Below are positions 18,494 through 27,774 of a stretch of 64,000 nt of DNA, piece after piece. The position numbers and the translations under genes were made by a program. Position 1 is the stretch's first letter. Each line of letters begins with the position of its first letter. This DNA is from Flavobacterium psychrotolerans. GTDB taxonomy: Bacteria > Bacteroidota > Bacteroidia > Flavobacteriales > Flavobacteriaceae. Where the stretch lies: contig NZ_QCZI01000017.1 of the NCBI RefSeq assembly GCF_003097635.1, positions 1 to 64,000 on the forward strand. Direction: 5' to 3'. The notes beneath the pieces are model-generated. The model made no database searches, had not been told where the DNA came from, and saw only the letters and a program-made list of their open reading frames with translations.

Positions 18494-21010
18494 TTAACTT
18501 CTATGTCTCTTAAAAAACCAAACTTTTAATAAGTCTGCCGTAAGAATATAACTTGCCACAATAACCAGCATTATGCCTAAATTAAGGAGCGGCAAGGGAG
18601 TTAGTCCCACTTGGTCTGCAAAAGGAACATAAGGAAGCGTCAGGGTTAAAAATAATCCTAAAATGCTCAAAATGAAAAGATATTTTCCGGGCTGGCTTTT
18701 GAAGAAATTTTTATGGGTTCTAATGATAAATAGTATGAATAACTCAGTAAGTATTGATTCTACAAACCAAGCCGTTTGGAAGGCCGATTCTTTTACTTTT
18801 AAGACATATAGAAGCGTCAGAAAGGTAATCACATCAAAAATGGAACTGTGTATCCCGAAAATAACCATGTAGTTTCGGATGAGTTTCAAATTCCATTTGC
18901 CGGGTCTTTCTAGCTGTTCTTGGTCAACATTGTCGGAAGCTATGGTAAGATAGGGAAAATCCGTAATGAAATTGGTCAGCAAAATTTGCTTTGGTAACAT
19001 CGGAAGAAACGGCAGAATTAAAGAAGCAATAGCTACACTAAACATATTGCCAAAAGTGGATCCTGTATTTATGAAAATGTATTTCAGGGTATTTGCAAAA
19101 GTTTTTCGCCCTTCCTTAATACCGTCCACCACCACCATCAAATCTTTTTCCATCAAAACAAAATCAGCGGCCTCACGGGCCACATCAACAGCGTTTTCTA
19201 CAGATATTCCAACATCTGCCGCGCTAATAGCCGATACATCGTTAATGCCATCACCCATATAAGCAACAGTGTATATTTTTCGCAATGCTTGTATGATGTG
19301 CTCTTTTTGTTGGGGTTCTACTTCGGCAAAAATATGCGTTTTCCGTACCAAATGTTTCAATGCTTCTGGACTCACGCTGAAAAGTTCTTGTCCTGTCATA
19401 ACCACAGGATCACTAATTCCGATATTTAATGCAATAGATTTTGCCACATTTTTATTGTCTCCCGATATTATTTTCAGGTGAACTTGTAGCTTTTTCAATT
19501 CGGATATAGTTTCTGTAATGCCAGCTTTAACAGGATCTTGCAGCAAAATGAAGCCTGCAAAAATCATATCATTTTCGTCTTCTTTTGAAATGGCATTAGC
19601 ATCAATATTCTTGTAGCAAATTCCTATAGATCGCAGTCCATCAATACCGAATTGCTCGTATTTTTTTGCGATTTCCTCTTTATGGACGACAATATTCTCT
19701 AAGGTTCCGTTACTTAATCTTATTTTGTTGCAAATGGATACGATTTGATTATAAGCTCCTTTACTAATCAGCAATTTATCCTTGTCGGCTGCAACGGCAA
19801 TACTAATTCGCTTGCGGATGAAATCATAAGGAATCTCTCCAAACTTGGTGGCTTTCATTTTTGTTTCTATTATAAGATGTCTTAGGGCTTCATCAATGGG
19901 GTTGGCATAACCCGTTTCGAATTTTGCATTCCAATAAGCCAGTTCTTTCACAAATTCATTTTCAACTCCTAAACCATCCACCGTTCCCGCCACTTTAATA
20001 GAGCCTTCGGTAATGGTTCCCGTTTTGTCGGTACATAATAAATTTACTTCCCCTAAATTCTGAATAGAAGCCAGCTTTTTAACAATAACCTTTTTGTTCA
20101 ACATTCGTTTAGCCCCAGCACTCATGGCAATGGTGGTAATGGCGGGAAGCAATTCGGGTGCCATTCCTACGGCTAAAGCCAATGCGAATAAAGCAGATTC
20201 AATGACGCTTTTGTGATTGAGTAAATTCACTACCAGAATGAAGAGCGAAAGCACCAAGGTGATTTTCATCAGGAAAAAACCAAAGTCTTTGATCCCTTTT
20301 TCAAATGTGGTTTCTACCGTGGTGGAAGCACTTTTGGCGATACTACCAAAAATAGTATTTTCTCCAGTATTAATGACCAAAGCTTTTGCGGTGCCACTAA
20401 CAATATTAGTTCCTTCCCAAAGGCAATTGGTTCTTTTAGATAGTTCGATATTGGAATCTAAAACACCAGCTTGTTTCGCAGTGGGATAGGATTCTCCCGT
20501 TAAGCTGGCTTCGTTGGCATGCAATTCATTAGATTCAAGAATCAGGCAGTCAGCCGGTAACATATCGCCCGCTTTCAATACAAGAATATCACCCGATACA
20601 ATTTCTAACGAAAAAATTTCCTGCTCCTGACCATCTCTCACAACTTTACTTTTCAAGGCAATCATGGATTGTAATTTTTCAACAAATCGGCTTGCATTTC
20701 TTTCCTGAAAAAAGCTGAGCAAGCCCGTCGACAAAACAATAAAGAGTATAATAAACACGTCTGACGTGTCTCCCAGAAAAGCCGACAACAAAACGGCACC
20801 AATAAGGAGTAACATTAATGGACTTTTGAATTGTCCTAAGAAAAGGGAGGTATCTCTTCTAAAAACGGACTTGGTTTTTTTTAAATGCCCTGATTGACTG
20901 AGAATTTTGTCAACAGCTGTTTTAGACAACCCTTTATTGGAACTGTTTAGTTTTTGAAACCAATAGGCGGTATCAAATTGCCAAAAATTGACTGTTGGTG
21001 AGGTTTGCAT
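18494..21010 (-). CDS. mgtA: Magnesium-translocating P-type ATPase
   Basis: The 838-residue protein has the P3B (MgtA/MgtB) pattern: TGES at about 171, ion-site motif APELLPAI (284-291), phosphorylation motif DKTGT with Asp328, and GDGINDVSAISAADVGISV in place of the usual DAPAL hinge. The C-terminal helices contain NFITDFPYLTIA. MgtA pumps magnesium into the cytoplasm when it is scarce. The length is a little under that of the enterobacterial enzyme. A TAnnTTTG box lies about 65 bases upstream. I see no obvious magnesium-sensing leader hairpin, so regulation cannot be read. Confidence 0.93.
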   Translation of the reverse strand: MQTSPTVNFWQFDTAYWFQKLNSSNKGLSKTAVDKILSQSGHLKKTKSVFRRDTSLFLGQFKSPLMLLLIGAVLLSAFLGDTSDVFIILFIVLSTGLLSFFQERNASRFVEKLQSMIALKSKVVRDGQEQEIFSLEIVSGDILVLKAGDMLPADCLILESNELHANEASLTGESYPTAKQAGVLDSNIELSKRTNCLWEGTNIVSGTAKALVINTGENTIFGSIAKSASTTVETTFEKGIKDFGFFLMKITLVLSLFILVVNLLNHKSVIESALFALALAVGMAPELLPAITTIAMSAGAKRMLNKKVIVKKLASIQNLGEVNLLCTDKTGTITEGSIKVAGTVDGLGVENEFVKELAYWNAKFETGYANPIDEALRHLIIETKMKATKFGEIPYDFIRKRISIAVAADKDKLLISKGAYNQIVSICNKIRLSNGTLENIVVHKEEIAKKYEQFGIDGLRSIGICYKNIDANAISKEDENDMIFAGFILLQDPVKAGITETISELKKLQVHLKIISGDNKNVAKSIALNIGISDPVVMTGQELFSVSPEALKHLVRKTHIFAEVEPQQKEHIIQALRKIYTVAYMGDGINDVSAISAADVGISVENAVDVAREAADFVLMEKDLMVVVDGIKEGRKTFANTLKYIFINTGSTFGNMFSVAIASLILPFLPMLPKQILLTNFITDFPYLTIASDNVDQEQLERPGKWNLKLIRNYMVIFGIHSSIFDVITFLTLLYVLKVKESAFQTAWFVESILTELFILFIIRTHKNFFKSQPGKYLFILSILGLFLTLTLPYVPFADQVGLTPLPLLNLGIMLVIVASYILTADLLKVWFFKRHRS

Positions 21011-21073
21011 AAGATGAATTTATAATAGATTATGAAATCCAGCCATCGAGATGAAAACAAATGTTTATATACC

Positions 21074-21081
21074 CAAATTTA
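21074..21081 (-). promoter_or_regulatory. Probable -7 box of mgtA
   Basis: TAAATTTG on the minus strand matches TAnnTTTG. A TTG lies 24 bases further upstream, a little beyond the ideal spacing. It is 63 bases before the ATG. Confidence 0.45.
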
Positions 21082-21201
21082 CAAATAAATTAGTAAATAA
21101 ATTTTCAATAAGTGAATCTATATTTCACATTTTTAATTGGTTAATTCTCAACTACCGCCGTCAATAATGTCACTATTCGTCAGAGCATTCTTTTGTAAAA
21201 T

Positions 21202-21229
21202 AAAAAAAAAACAGGATTTTACTCCTGTC
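21202..21229 (-). terminator. Rho-independent terminator of the OmpA-like gene
   Basis: The stem ACAGGA/TCCTGT is followed on the minus strand by nine or more T residues, about 40 bases beyond the stop of the gene at 21271. Confidence 0.85.
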
Positions 21230-21270
21230 TTTTTGTGGTATTTGCAATCTGAATTTTGAGAATTTTATTT

Positions 21271-21738
21271 TTAGGCAACAATATTAATCACAACGGTTTG
21301 GTTATAATAACGATCTTTTTGAAATAAATTATCATAAGAAAATATTTTTAAATCCTTATCAAAAGTATTTACTTCAAATATCACATCGGTTCTACCGGAT
21401 TTCAATAAAATTTTTTCAATAATGGTTTTCACTTCATTTGCTGAAACCAAAGACAAATTTTGATTTTGTTCTCCAATAGTATTGTTGTGACCGTTAATAA
21501 TAACCGTTCCTTCAATAGGAATTTTGGCAGTTATAATAGCGGTAAGATATTTTTCATAAATAATTTTATTTTGTTTTTTAATGCGTATCGGTCTTTCTTG
21601 TTTAGTTATAAAGAGCTCTTTTTCTTCAGGGGTGAATTTTGATTCACTGGAATTTATTTCAAAAATGTTAGCCGTAATTTCTATCGAATCCGCTATGGAA
21701 TGTTTCTTTGAAACCTCAACTTTTTTTGATGTTTTCAT
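21271..21738 (-). CDS. Small OmpA-like-domain protein without signal peptide
   Basis: The 155-residue product starts at the ATG at 21738 (MKTSKKVEVSKKHS); a longer frame begins only at a TTG. There is no signal peptide or membrane segment. The C-terminal 90 residues follow the spacing of an OmpA-like domain: VIINGHNNTIGEQNQNLSL corresponds to the usual xIxGHTDxxGxxxxNxxLS, then ANEVKTIIEKIL, and an ending YYNQTVVINIV in place of NRRVxIxI. The peptidoglycan-contact Asp and Arg are not conserved (HNN for HTD, SA for RA). It could be a repurposed cytosolic fold. The domain call is by eye and moderate. It is terminated separately from mgtA. Confidence 0.6.
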   Translation of the reverse strand: MKTSKKVEVSKKHSIADSIEITANIFEINSSESKFTPEEKELFITKQERPIRIKKQNKIIYEKYLTAIITAKIPIEGTVIINGHNNTIGEQNQNLSLVSANEVKTIIEKILLKSGRTDVIFEVNTFDKDLKIFSYDNLFQKDRYYNQTVVINIVA

Positions 21739-21910
21739 GTATGATTTCCTTAAATAGTTTTTTATAAAAGTGTAGGTAAAAAACAATAGTATTAATTATT
21801 TATAACATTTAAAGGTCATTTTTTTTTAAAACAAATGAATTATACAATTTTAGAATTAAGTTATATAATTCGCATAATTTTACGATTTGAATTTTTAGGT
21901 ATATTTATAA

Positions 21911-21938
21911 AAAAAAGGCTGTCATTTAAGACAACCCT
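21911..21938 (-). terminator. Terminator downstream of the Dps-hypothetical pair
   Basis: An imperfect stem (GGxTGTC / GACAxCC) is followed on the minus strand by a run of eight T residues. It lies about 130 bases after the stop of the 89-codon gene. Confidence 0.7.
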
Positions 21939-22065
21939 TCTCTCAACATACAAAAAAACCTAATTAATATTGTTTTAAATTTCATTATTTTCTTTTTGCA
22001 AGAACTAAGTTTTTATGAGTTCTTAGGCATGAAAAATATTTCTAATAAAAAGAATTCATCATTTT

Positions 22066-22335
22066 CTAAAGCGTTTGCAAAGCATGCATTATCGAGAAAA
22101 AATTTATTTTTCCGAGATTTTTTATAGTACTTATATATTTTTCAACATCAGAAGATATCATTCTTTCCGCATCAGTAAAAAACGGGATATTCTCATTTAA
22201 TTCTTTAATGGATTTTATAGAATCTTTAAAAACGTTTTTTGTGTTTTCTTCCAGAATTATTTTGGTTGTTTTGCCCACTCTGCAATTACTATCGTTTGTT
22301 GCAGCTGTTAAGATTTCTAATTTTTTCATTTCCAT
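22066..22335 (-). CDS. Small hypothetical protein downstream of dps
   Basis: This 89-residue protein has no family I recognise. It is soluble and charged, with a lysine-rich middle (TTKIILEENTKNVFKDSIKSI) likely to be helical. It has one cysteine and no signal peptide. The start may be Met1 or Met3. It follows the first Dps gene by 33 bases and precedes a terminator, so the two are probably cotranscribed and it may be stress-induced with Dps. It could also be a decayed remnant of a longer gene. Confidence 0.6.
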   Translation of the reverse strand: MEMKKLEILTAATNDSNCRVGKTTKIILEENTKNVFKDSIKSIKELNENIPFFTDAERMISSDVEKYISTIKNLGKINFFSIMHALQTL

Positions 22336-22368
22336 TTTTGAATTTATTAAGGTTGATTCCCTAGTTAA

Positions 22369-22842
22369 TTAGCTTAAATATCGCCTTAATATCCATGCCG
22401 TTGTTTCATGCTGTTCCATTAATTTTGTTAAAAAATCGATAGTTCCTGCATCTTTATTTTCATCAGCACAGCTTTCAATGTCTTTACGTAGCTGAATTAC
22501 AACAGTTTCATGATCGCCCAACAATTCCTGAATCATTTCTTTTTGACATGGATACTGATTTGAAGTTTCTTTGATGATGGTTAACTCCGTAAATTCTTTC
22601 ATTGTACCAATGGTTTTTTCGCCTAATTTATTGATGCGTTCCGCTATTTCATCAATGGATACTTCCATTTGGTTGTATTGGGCTTCAAATAATTTATGGA
22701 GTTCCATAAAACTTTCGCCGGATACATTCCAATGAAATTTTCTTGTTTTAACGTATAAAGTCATTTCATTTGCTAAAGTAGAAGAAAGAATTGAGATGCT
22801 TTTTTTTAAATGTTCCTCTGATATTCCAATTTGTGGTTTCAT
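22369..22842 (-). CDS. dps: Dps-family ferritin-like DNA protection protein (copy 1)
   Basis: The 157-residue protein has the Dps ferroxidase ligands in their usual spacing: His37 (FHWNV), His49 (ELHKLF), Asp64 and Glu68 (SIDEIAER). Dps forms a 12-subunit shell that oxidises and stores iron using peroxide and shields DNA in stationary phase or oxidative stress. There is no long lysine-rich N-terminal tail, so direct DNA binding is uncertain. It heads a probable two-gene unit with the 89-residue protein. A paralogue about 73 percent identical by hand count lies at 24391-24864 on the same strand. Confidence 0.94.
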   Translation of the reverse strand: MKPQIGISEEHLKKSISILSSTLANEMTLYVKTRKFHWNVSGESFMELHKLFEAQYNQMEVSIDEIAERINKLGEKTIGTMKEFTELTIIKETSNQYPCQKEMIQELLGDHETVVIQLRKDIESCADENKDAGTIDFLTKLMEQHETTAWILRRYLS

Positions 22843-23218
22843 AATTTTCGAATTGTATTTATTTTAGATTCTTCCAATGAATTTTTCTGAATTCGTATCT
22901 TTTAGTTTATAAGAAAAGAAGGGTTTAAATAAAAATTTGATACTGCAAAGATGGGAAACAGTTTGAGGTTTAATGTTACATAACTTTTTAAAGGAGTTAC
23001 AATATTATCACTTTTTATGATTTGGCATCTTTATTTCAGCTTGTCTATATTGCTATTTAAAATGACCTTTTTACAAAAGCGCTATTGATGATTTGTAATA
23101 AAATAGTTATATATTAGCAAATGAAAAGGATGATATCTGACAGATATATAACGAGTTGGAGAACTGTATGAATCAAAATTCTGTAAAAAAATAATTAAAA
23201 AAAATCAAGATTTAAAAT
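22843..23218. other. Divergent intergenic region with one dyad
   Basis: This is the shared upstream region of dps copy 1 (minus) and the Coa1-like gene (plus). It is AT-rich and without coding potential. The only ordered element is the 15-bp dyad at 23133-23147. I see no clear TAnnTTTG box for either gene. Confidence 0.5.
23133..23147. promoter_or_regulatory. 15-bp perfect dyad upstream of the Coa1-like gene
   Basis: ATATCTG-A-CAGATAT has 7-bp perfect arms around a single base, like a binding site for a dimeric regulator. It lies about 72 bases before the ATG at 23219. The protein that might bind it is unknown. Confidence 0.4.
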
Positions 23219-23710
23219 ATGGATAATGAATTAATAGTTGAGAAAAGTTGGTGGAAAAGAAATTGGAAATGGTTAATACTAACTTTAACAATAATCTTTT
23301 TGTTTCTATTTGGGTTAATTTTGAGTTCAAGTATCGACGGAAATATAACTGATATTGCTCAAGCGTATTCTGACACTGCACTTTATGAAAAAGCAATTGA
23401 AAAAGCAAAAACTAATCAAAGAGTTCTCGAAGTTATTGGAGAAATAGAACCGATTGATAAATTAGCACTTTTTGAAGGAAATGCAATTTATTCAAACGAC
23501 AATAATTCAGTTGAATTATCCGTAAGAATAAAGGGAAGCAAAGGAAAAGGAAAAATGGATATTATAGCTGATAAAAATGGATCAGAATGGGGATATAAAA
23601 AAATAAACATAAGAGTTAAAGATCCCAAAGAAGAAATCCAAATTTTAAAAGCTACAATAGAGAAAAAAAATAGTGAAAATTCAAAAAAAAATAGGCTAAT
23701 TCAGTCTTAA
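23219..23710 (+). CDS. Coa1-family membrane-anchored protein
   Basis: The 163-residue protein has a short N-terminal cytosolic segment (EKSWWKRNWKW), one membrane helix (about 18-38) and an extracytoplasmic domain with the pattern AIEKAKTNQRVLEVIGEIEPID and later ELSVRIKGSKGKGKMDIIADKNGSEW. That matches the cytochrome c oxidase assembly factor Coa1 family as found in bacteria, where the function is untested and the name comes from the mitochondrial relative. The last 25 residues are lysine- and asparagine-rich. A gene for a four-helix membrane protein follows after 67 bases. Confidence 0.75.
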   Translation: MDNELIVEKSWWKRNWKWLILTLTIIFLFLFGLILSSSIDGNITDIAQAYSDTALYEKAIEKAKTNQRVLEVIGEIEPIDKLALFEGNAIYSNDNNSVELSVRIKGSKGKGKMDIIADKNGSEWGYKKINIRVKDPKEEIQILKATIEKKNSENSKKNRLIQS

Positions 23711-23777
23711 AACAAAACCTTCCGACAATGAAACTCTAATTATAAACAGTAACACAAATCTAAACATAATAACGACT

Positions 23778-24374
23778 ATGACTGAAAAATTCTTAAAAGC
23801 AAAGCATTGGCAATTATTCTTATTAACCTTTGGAATACCAATGCTTTTTCAAGTGGTACTGATGATAGCTATGTTTGCAAATATCGGTAATGGAAATAAT
23901 TCTGACGTTTCATTCCTGTTTAATTATATGATGTTTTTTCCAATAATCATGATTCTTCTCCTAGCAACACAATTTGGTTGGTTTTGGTCTATGGCTATTG
24001 GACTACAGAGTAAAGTTCCCGAAAATGTAAAAATGAAAGTCAAAAAATTTAAAATATTCTTTTTTATTCCGTTGATATATTTAATTCTGATTTCAATATT
24101 TATTGGCGTGGCCGCTAGTGGAATGATGGAAAGCGGAAAAGCCCCAAGCGTTGGATTAATCATAAGTCTTGTTGTAATTATAATACCATTACATTTATTT
24201 TCAATGTTTTGCATTTTCTATTCATTATATTTTGTAGCAAAAACATACAAAACTGTTGAATTACAGCGTCAAGTGAGTTTTTCTGATTTTGCAGGAGAGT
24301 TTTTAATGATTTGGTTTTACCCAATAGGAATATGGATTATCCAGCCGAAAATTAACAAAATGATTGAAAATTAA
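23778..24374 (+). CDS. Conserved hypothetical four-helix membrane protein
   Basis: The 198-residue protein has hydrophobic segments at about 13-34, 47-72, 91-115 and 126-152, plus a weaker C-terminal one near 175-190 (LMIWFYPIGIWIIQPKIN). I recognise no family. The C-terminal YPIGIWIIQPKINK resembles endings seen in other Bacteroidetes membrane proteins of unknown role. It follows the Coa1-like gene on the same strand and runs tail-to-tail into the second Dps gene with 16 bases between the stops. Confidence 0.75.
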   Translation: MTEKFLKAKHWQLFLLTFGIPMLFQVVLMIAMFANIGNGNNSDVSFLFNYMMFFPIIMILLLATQFGWFWSMAIGLQSKVPENVKMKVKKFKIFFFIPLIYLILISIFIGVAASGMMESGKAPSVGLIISLVVIIIPLHLFSMFCIFYSLYFVAKTYKTVELQRQVSFSDFAGEFLMIWFYPIGIWIIQPKINKMIEN

Positions 24375-24390
24375 AGTATTACAGTTAATA

Positions 24391-24864
24391 TTAACTCAAA
24401 TATCTTCGTACTACCCAAGCCATGGTTTCGTGGTTTTCCATCAATCCCGTTAAGAAATCGGCTGTACCAGCATCACCAATTTTTTTGGTACATACCTCAA
24501 TATCGTTTCGCAGTTGAAAAATAACGGTTTCATGATCTTCTAATAATTCTCTAAGCATTTCTGCTTGGGAAGGATACTTGCCTGGGGATTCCAAAAGAAT
24601 GGTTAAACCAGAGAATTCTTCCATGGTTCCAATGGTATTTCCTCCTAATTTACTGACACGTTCCGCTATTTCGTCTATAGATTCTTCCAGTTGTTTGTAC
24701 TGGCTTTCAAATAATTTGTGGAGTTCCATAAAGCTCTCGCCGGACACGTTCCAATGAAATTTTCTGAGTTTGATATACAAAGTCATTTCATTTGCTAAAA
24801 TGGAAGAAAGATAGGAAATACTTTCTTTTAAATGCTCTTCTGTAATTCCAATTTGTGGTTTCAT
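24391..24864 (-). CDS. dps: Dps-family ferritin-like DNA protection protein (copy 2)
   Basis: This 157-residue paralogue of the gene at 22369-22842 has the same length, and all four ferroxidase ligands are kept (FHWNVSGESFMELH and SIDEIAER). About 43 of 157 residues differ, concentrated in the central helix and loop region (about 70-135), while the metal site and both ends are conserved. Such pairs may form separate or mixed shells, or respond to different stresses. It is probably monocistronic. I see no clear promoter box in the 139 bases upstream. Confidence 0.94.
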   Translation of the reverse strand: MKPQIGITEEHLKESISYLSSILANEMTLYIKLRKFHWNVSGESFMELHKLFESQYKQLEESIDEIAERVSKLGGNTIGTMEEFSGLTILLESPGKYPSQAEMLRELLEDHETVIFQLRNDIEVCTKKIGDAGTADFLTGLMENHETMAWVVRRYLS

Positions 24865-25003
24865 AATTTCCTGAATTTAAATTTAAATCTACATAAATTT
24901 ACGAAAAAATATTCGTAAGTTCCTTGTATTCAATGGGTAATAATTATATAAATGATTCTTAAAATTCATTAATGTGGAGTAGGGGAATCTAAATAATTTT
25001 GAT

Positions 25004-25981
25004 TTATTTTTTTGAGTCGTTTTTTTTAGCCTCTTTATTTTTTTTCCTGAAATAGCCTTTCAATAAAAAATTGTGTCGAACTGCCTCCAAATCTTCATTC
25101 AGTTTTTCGGAACTGCTTTCTAAGTTTTTTATGGTTTTTTTCAAATTGGAACCTGCTTCCTCATCGTGCAACAAAATGCCAATTGTCGTGTTACGATTGC
25201 CACTGGTTTCTTTGAGATTATTCACAAATACATTGGCCGTTTCGGTCATTTGATGCAATTGCAAAACCGATTTTTTAATCGAACTGTAAACAATCGTGTC
25301 TGTTACCAATTCATTGGCAAGAGTACCTTTTTTATTCAGTTTTGAGCTGAAATCATTAAGGGAATGTATCAATTTTTGTGCTTTTGCGGAAGCGTCGTTG
25401 AGCGATACCGCCACAGAATTGATGTTATTGTATAAGGTATTGTCGTTCAATAATTTCCCTACTGTTCCCTCGCTTGTAGTCATTTTTTTGATTATCGATT
25501 TGAAATCCGTTGTGATGGCCAAAAGGTTTTCATTGTTTTTCTGTAGAGTAGTCAAAATGGTTTCTGTAGAAAATGAATTTTCAACAACTAAAGTGTCTCC
25601 TTCCTGCACGGCTTTAGATTTTTCAGTGCCACCATAAATAACGATGACTTTATTTCCTATAAGTCCATCGGTGCTTATTTTGACCTTGGCATCTTTATGA
25701 ATATAGTTTTGGGCTTTTCTTTCAACATTTAAACGGACCAAAACATGGGTTTTGTTGTCGATGTTGATGCTGCCCACCGTTCCTATTTTGACACCAGAAA
25801 ACCAAACATTAGCACCTTTTTGTAACCCATTCACATTATCAAATGAGGAAATGAGCTGCATTTTTCTTCTGAACGTTTCGTGCAAATCACCCACCATAAG
25901 AATTCCAGCAATTAGAAATACCAGTCCCAATAAAATAAAGAAGCCTACAATTACAGCGCGTTTATTTGATGATTCGTTCAT
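25004..25981 (-). CDS. mlaD: MlaD-type MCE-domain lipid-binding protein
   Basis: The 325-residue protein has a single N-terminal membrane helix (about 10-30) and then an MCE domain (about 38-120, with [22 protein letters not shown]). The rest is a long, mostly helical region (about 140-310) that could form the stalk or tunnel seen in MCE proteins. It should be held in the inner membrane, facing the periplasm, and receive phospholipid. It is the last gene of the operon, 5 bases after the ATPase gene. A very lysine-rich tail ends the protein. Confidence 0.9.
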   Translation of the reverse strand: MNESSNKRAVIVGFFILLGLVFLIAGILMVGDLHETFRRKMQLISSFDNVNGLQKGANVWFSGVKIGTVGSINIDNKTHVLVRLNVERKAQNYIHKDAKVKISTDGLIGNKVIVIYGGTEKSKAVQEGDTLVVENSFSTETILTTLQKNNENLLAITTDFKSIIKKMTTSEGTVGKLLNDNTLYNNINSVAVSLNDASAKAQKLIHSLNDFSSKLNKKGTLANELVTDTIVYSSIKKSVLQLHQMTETANVFVNNLKETSGNRNTTIGILLHDEEAGSNLKKTIKNLESSSEKLNEDLEAVRHNFLLKGYFRKKNKEAKKNDSKK

Positions 25982-25986
25982 GAGAT

Positions 25987-26766
25987 TTATTGAATAAAAT
26001 TATAGGCAAAAAACTTTTTTATTTGTTCCTCATCAGTGTTTAAAACTTCTTCAAATGTTCCTATTTTTAAAAAAGCCCCATCTATCAACATGGCAAGGCG
26101 GTCACAGGTATGCTTCGCACAGGTAAGATCGTGAGTAATGATAACTGAACTGGTTTTATATCGCTCTTGAACTTCAATGATGAGCGTATTGATTTCGGCA
26201 CACGTAATGGGATCCAAACCAGATGTGGGTTCGTCGTAGAGCATTATTTCGGGCTTCAGAATCAAAGTGCGGGCAATACCCAGCCTCTTGCGTTGCCCCC
26301 CAGAAAGGTCAGCGGGAAGCTCGTCTATTTTATCTTCAAGGCCTACTGCTTCCAAGGCTTCTTCCACGGCGGTGTCCACTTGCTTTTGGGTTAGATTTTT
26401 CACATTCATGATTAACGGAAAAGCCAAATTTTTATAAACGCTCATACTGTCATACAAGGCACTGCTTTGAAATGAAAATCCCATGTGCAATCGAAGTTCA
26501 TCCAGTTCTTTTCCGCTTATTTTATCAACGGTTTTCCCTAGCACCGTTACTTCCCCTTTATCGGGTTTTAATAAACCCGCAATGATTTTTATTAATACCG
26601 ATTTTCCCGAACCGGATTTGCCAAGTACTGCCACATTTTCACCTCTGTAAACAGTTAAGTTCACGTTTTTTAAAACCTCCAGTTCATCAAAGGATTTATA
26701 CAATCTGTTAATTTTTATAACCGTTTCTTCTTTGTTTACACTATTTTGTTTTTTGCCTTTTTCCAT
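25987..26766 (-). CDS. mlaF: Mla-type ABC transporter ATPase
   Basis: The 259-residue ATPase contains Walker [13 protein letters not shown], signature [14 protein letters not shown], Walker [14 protein letters not shown] and the switch His in ITHD. It powers phospholipid movement together with MlaE and MlaD. I place the start at the ATG at 26766 (MEKGKKQ); the longer frame begins at a TTG at 26787 that overlaps mlaE. With this start the genes are 2 bases apart, consistent with translational coupling. Confidence 0.92.
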   Translation of the reverse strand: MEKGKKQNSVNKEETVIKINRLYKSFDELEVLKNVNLTVYRGENVAVLGKSGSGKSVLIKIIAGLLKPDKGEVTVLGKTVDKISGKELDELRLHMGFSFQSSALYDSMSVYKNLAFPLIMNVKNLTQKQVDTAVEEALEAVGLEDKIDELPADLSGGQRKRLGIARTLILKPEIMLYDEPTSGLDPITCAEINTLIIEVQERYKTSSVIITHDLTCAKHTCDRLAMLIDGAFLKIGTFEEVLNTDEEQIKKFFAYNFIQ

Positions 26767-26768
26767 GA

Positions 26769-27563
26769 TCAGAAATATCGAATCCAATTGACAACTTGTA
26801 CAATTATAACTTCTTCAAAGAAGATTGCAAATATGGCAAGTACTACCGCCTGATTGGTTGCCTTACCAACGCCCCGGGTTCCTTGTGTGGCAAAATAGCC
26901 TTTGTAACAGCCTATAATCCCAATGGTAAACCCATAAACAATGGATTTGGTTACTGATGAAAAAATGTCTAGAAATGAAATATTTGAAAAAGCATTTTTA
27001 TAGAAGATTTCAAAACTGGTGGCTTCTTGGTTATGAACATTATAAAACGAACCTATCAATCCTACAAAACTGCAATATAGTGCCAGTATGGGTATGGAAA
27101 TTGTTGTGGCGATTACCCGGGTTACTACCAAGTATTTAAAGGGGTTGATTGCGGAGACTTCCATCGCCTCAATTTGCTCGGTTACTTTCATGGAACCCAG
27201 TTCGGCACTAATGCTGGACCCCACTTTTCCGGCGCAAATAAGTGCCGTTACCAGTGGTCCCAAAGCCCTCACGATGGCGATGCCAATTAAGGAAGGGAGC
27301 CAGGAAACCGCCCCGAAATTTTCCAGCGATGGGCGTGATTGTTTTGTAAAAACCACTCCTACAATAAAGGCGGTCAGCGTTATTAAGGACAGCGATTTTA
27401 ATCCAATCTCGAAACATTGATTGATGATTTCTCGCCAGTGAAAAGGAAGTACAAAGGCTTCTTTAAAAAAACGAATGGTAAACTGATAGCCCTTATAAAC
27501 ACCTTCCAGATAGGAATCGATTCCTTTTGAAAAAAAATATTTCTTTGAGTCGATAGTATTCAT
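26769..27563 (-). CDS. mlaE: Mla-type ABC transporter permease
   Basis: This 264-residue inner-membrane permease has about six hydrophobic segments. The family core is present: GSSISAELGSMKVTEQIEAMEVSAINPFKYLVVTRV (about residues 112-147) and GYFATQGTRGVGKATNQAVV near the C-terminus. It is the first gene of the mlaE-mlaF-mlaD unit. No separate mlaB or mlaC genes are in the window, which is common outside proteobacteria. A weak TATTTTTG box lies about 100 bases upstream on the minus strand. Confidence 0.92.
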   Translation of the reverse strand: MNTIDSKKYFFSKGIDSYLEGVYKGYQFTIRFFKEAFVLPFHWREIINQCFEIGLKSLSLITLTAFIVGVVFTKQSRPSLENFGAVSWLPSLIGIAIVRALGPLVTALICAGKVGSSISAELGSMKVTEQIEAMEVSAINPFKYLVVTRVIATTISIPILALYCSFVGLIGSFYNVHNQEATSFEIFYKNAFSNISFLDIFSSVTKSIVYGFTIGIIGCYKGYFATQGTRGVGKATNQAVVLAIFAIFFEEVIIVQVVNWIRYF

Positions 27564-27774
27564 TTTAGGGAAGTTTCTATTAAATTACCACTCTGTCTCA
27601 TTATTCGTTCATATAAAAATCTCTTTAAAGACGGATTAATTTCCACCAAAAAGCAGTATAAATTTACAAAAATAAGTTACACGATTGACGCTTGTTTCGA
27701 TTATATTACATTTTAATTCAGTAGTTTATGGTATTTTTTTGTAATTTGTATGTCATTAAATTAATTAAAAAAGA

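Noticed and set aside
18358-21073. Magnesium-sensing leader or riboswitch for mgtA
   Set aside because: The short region between the -7 box and the ATG shows no stable stem or conserved core.
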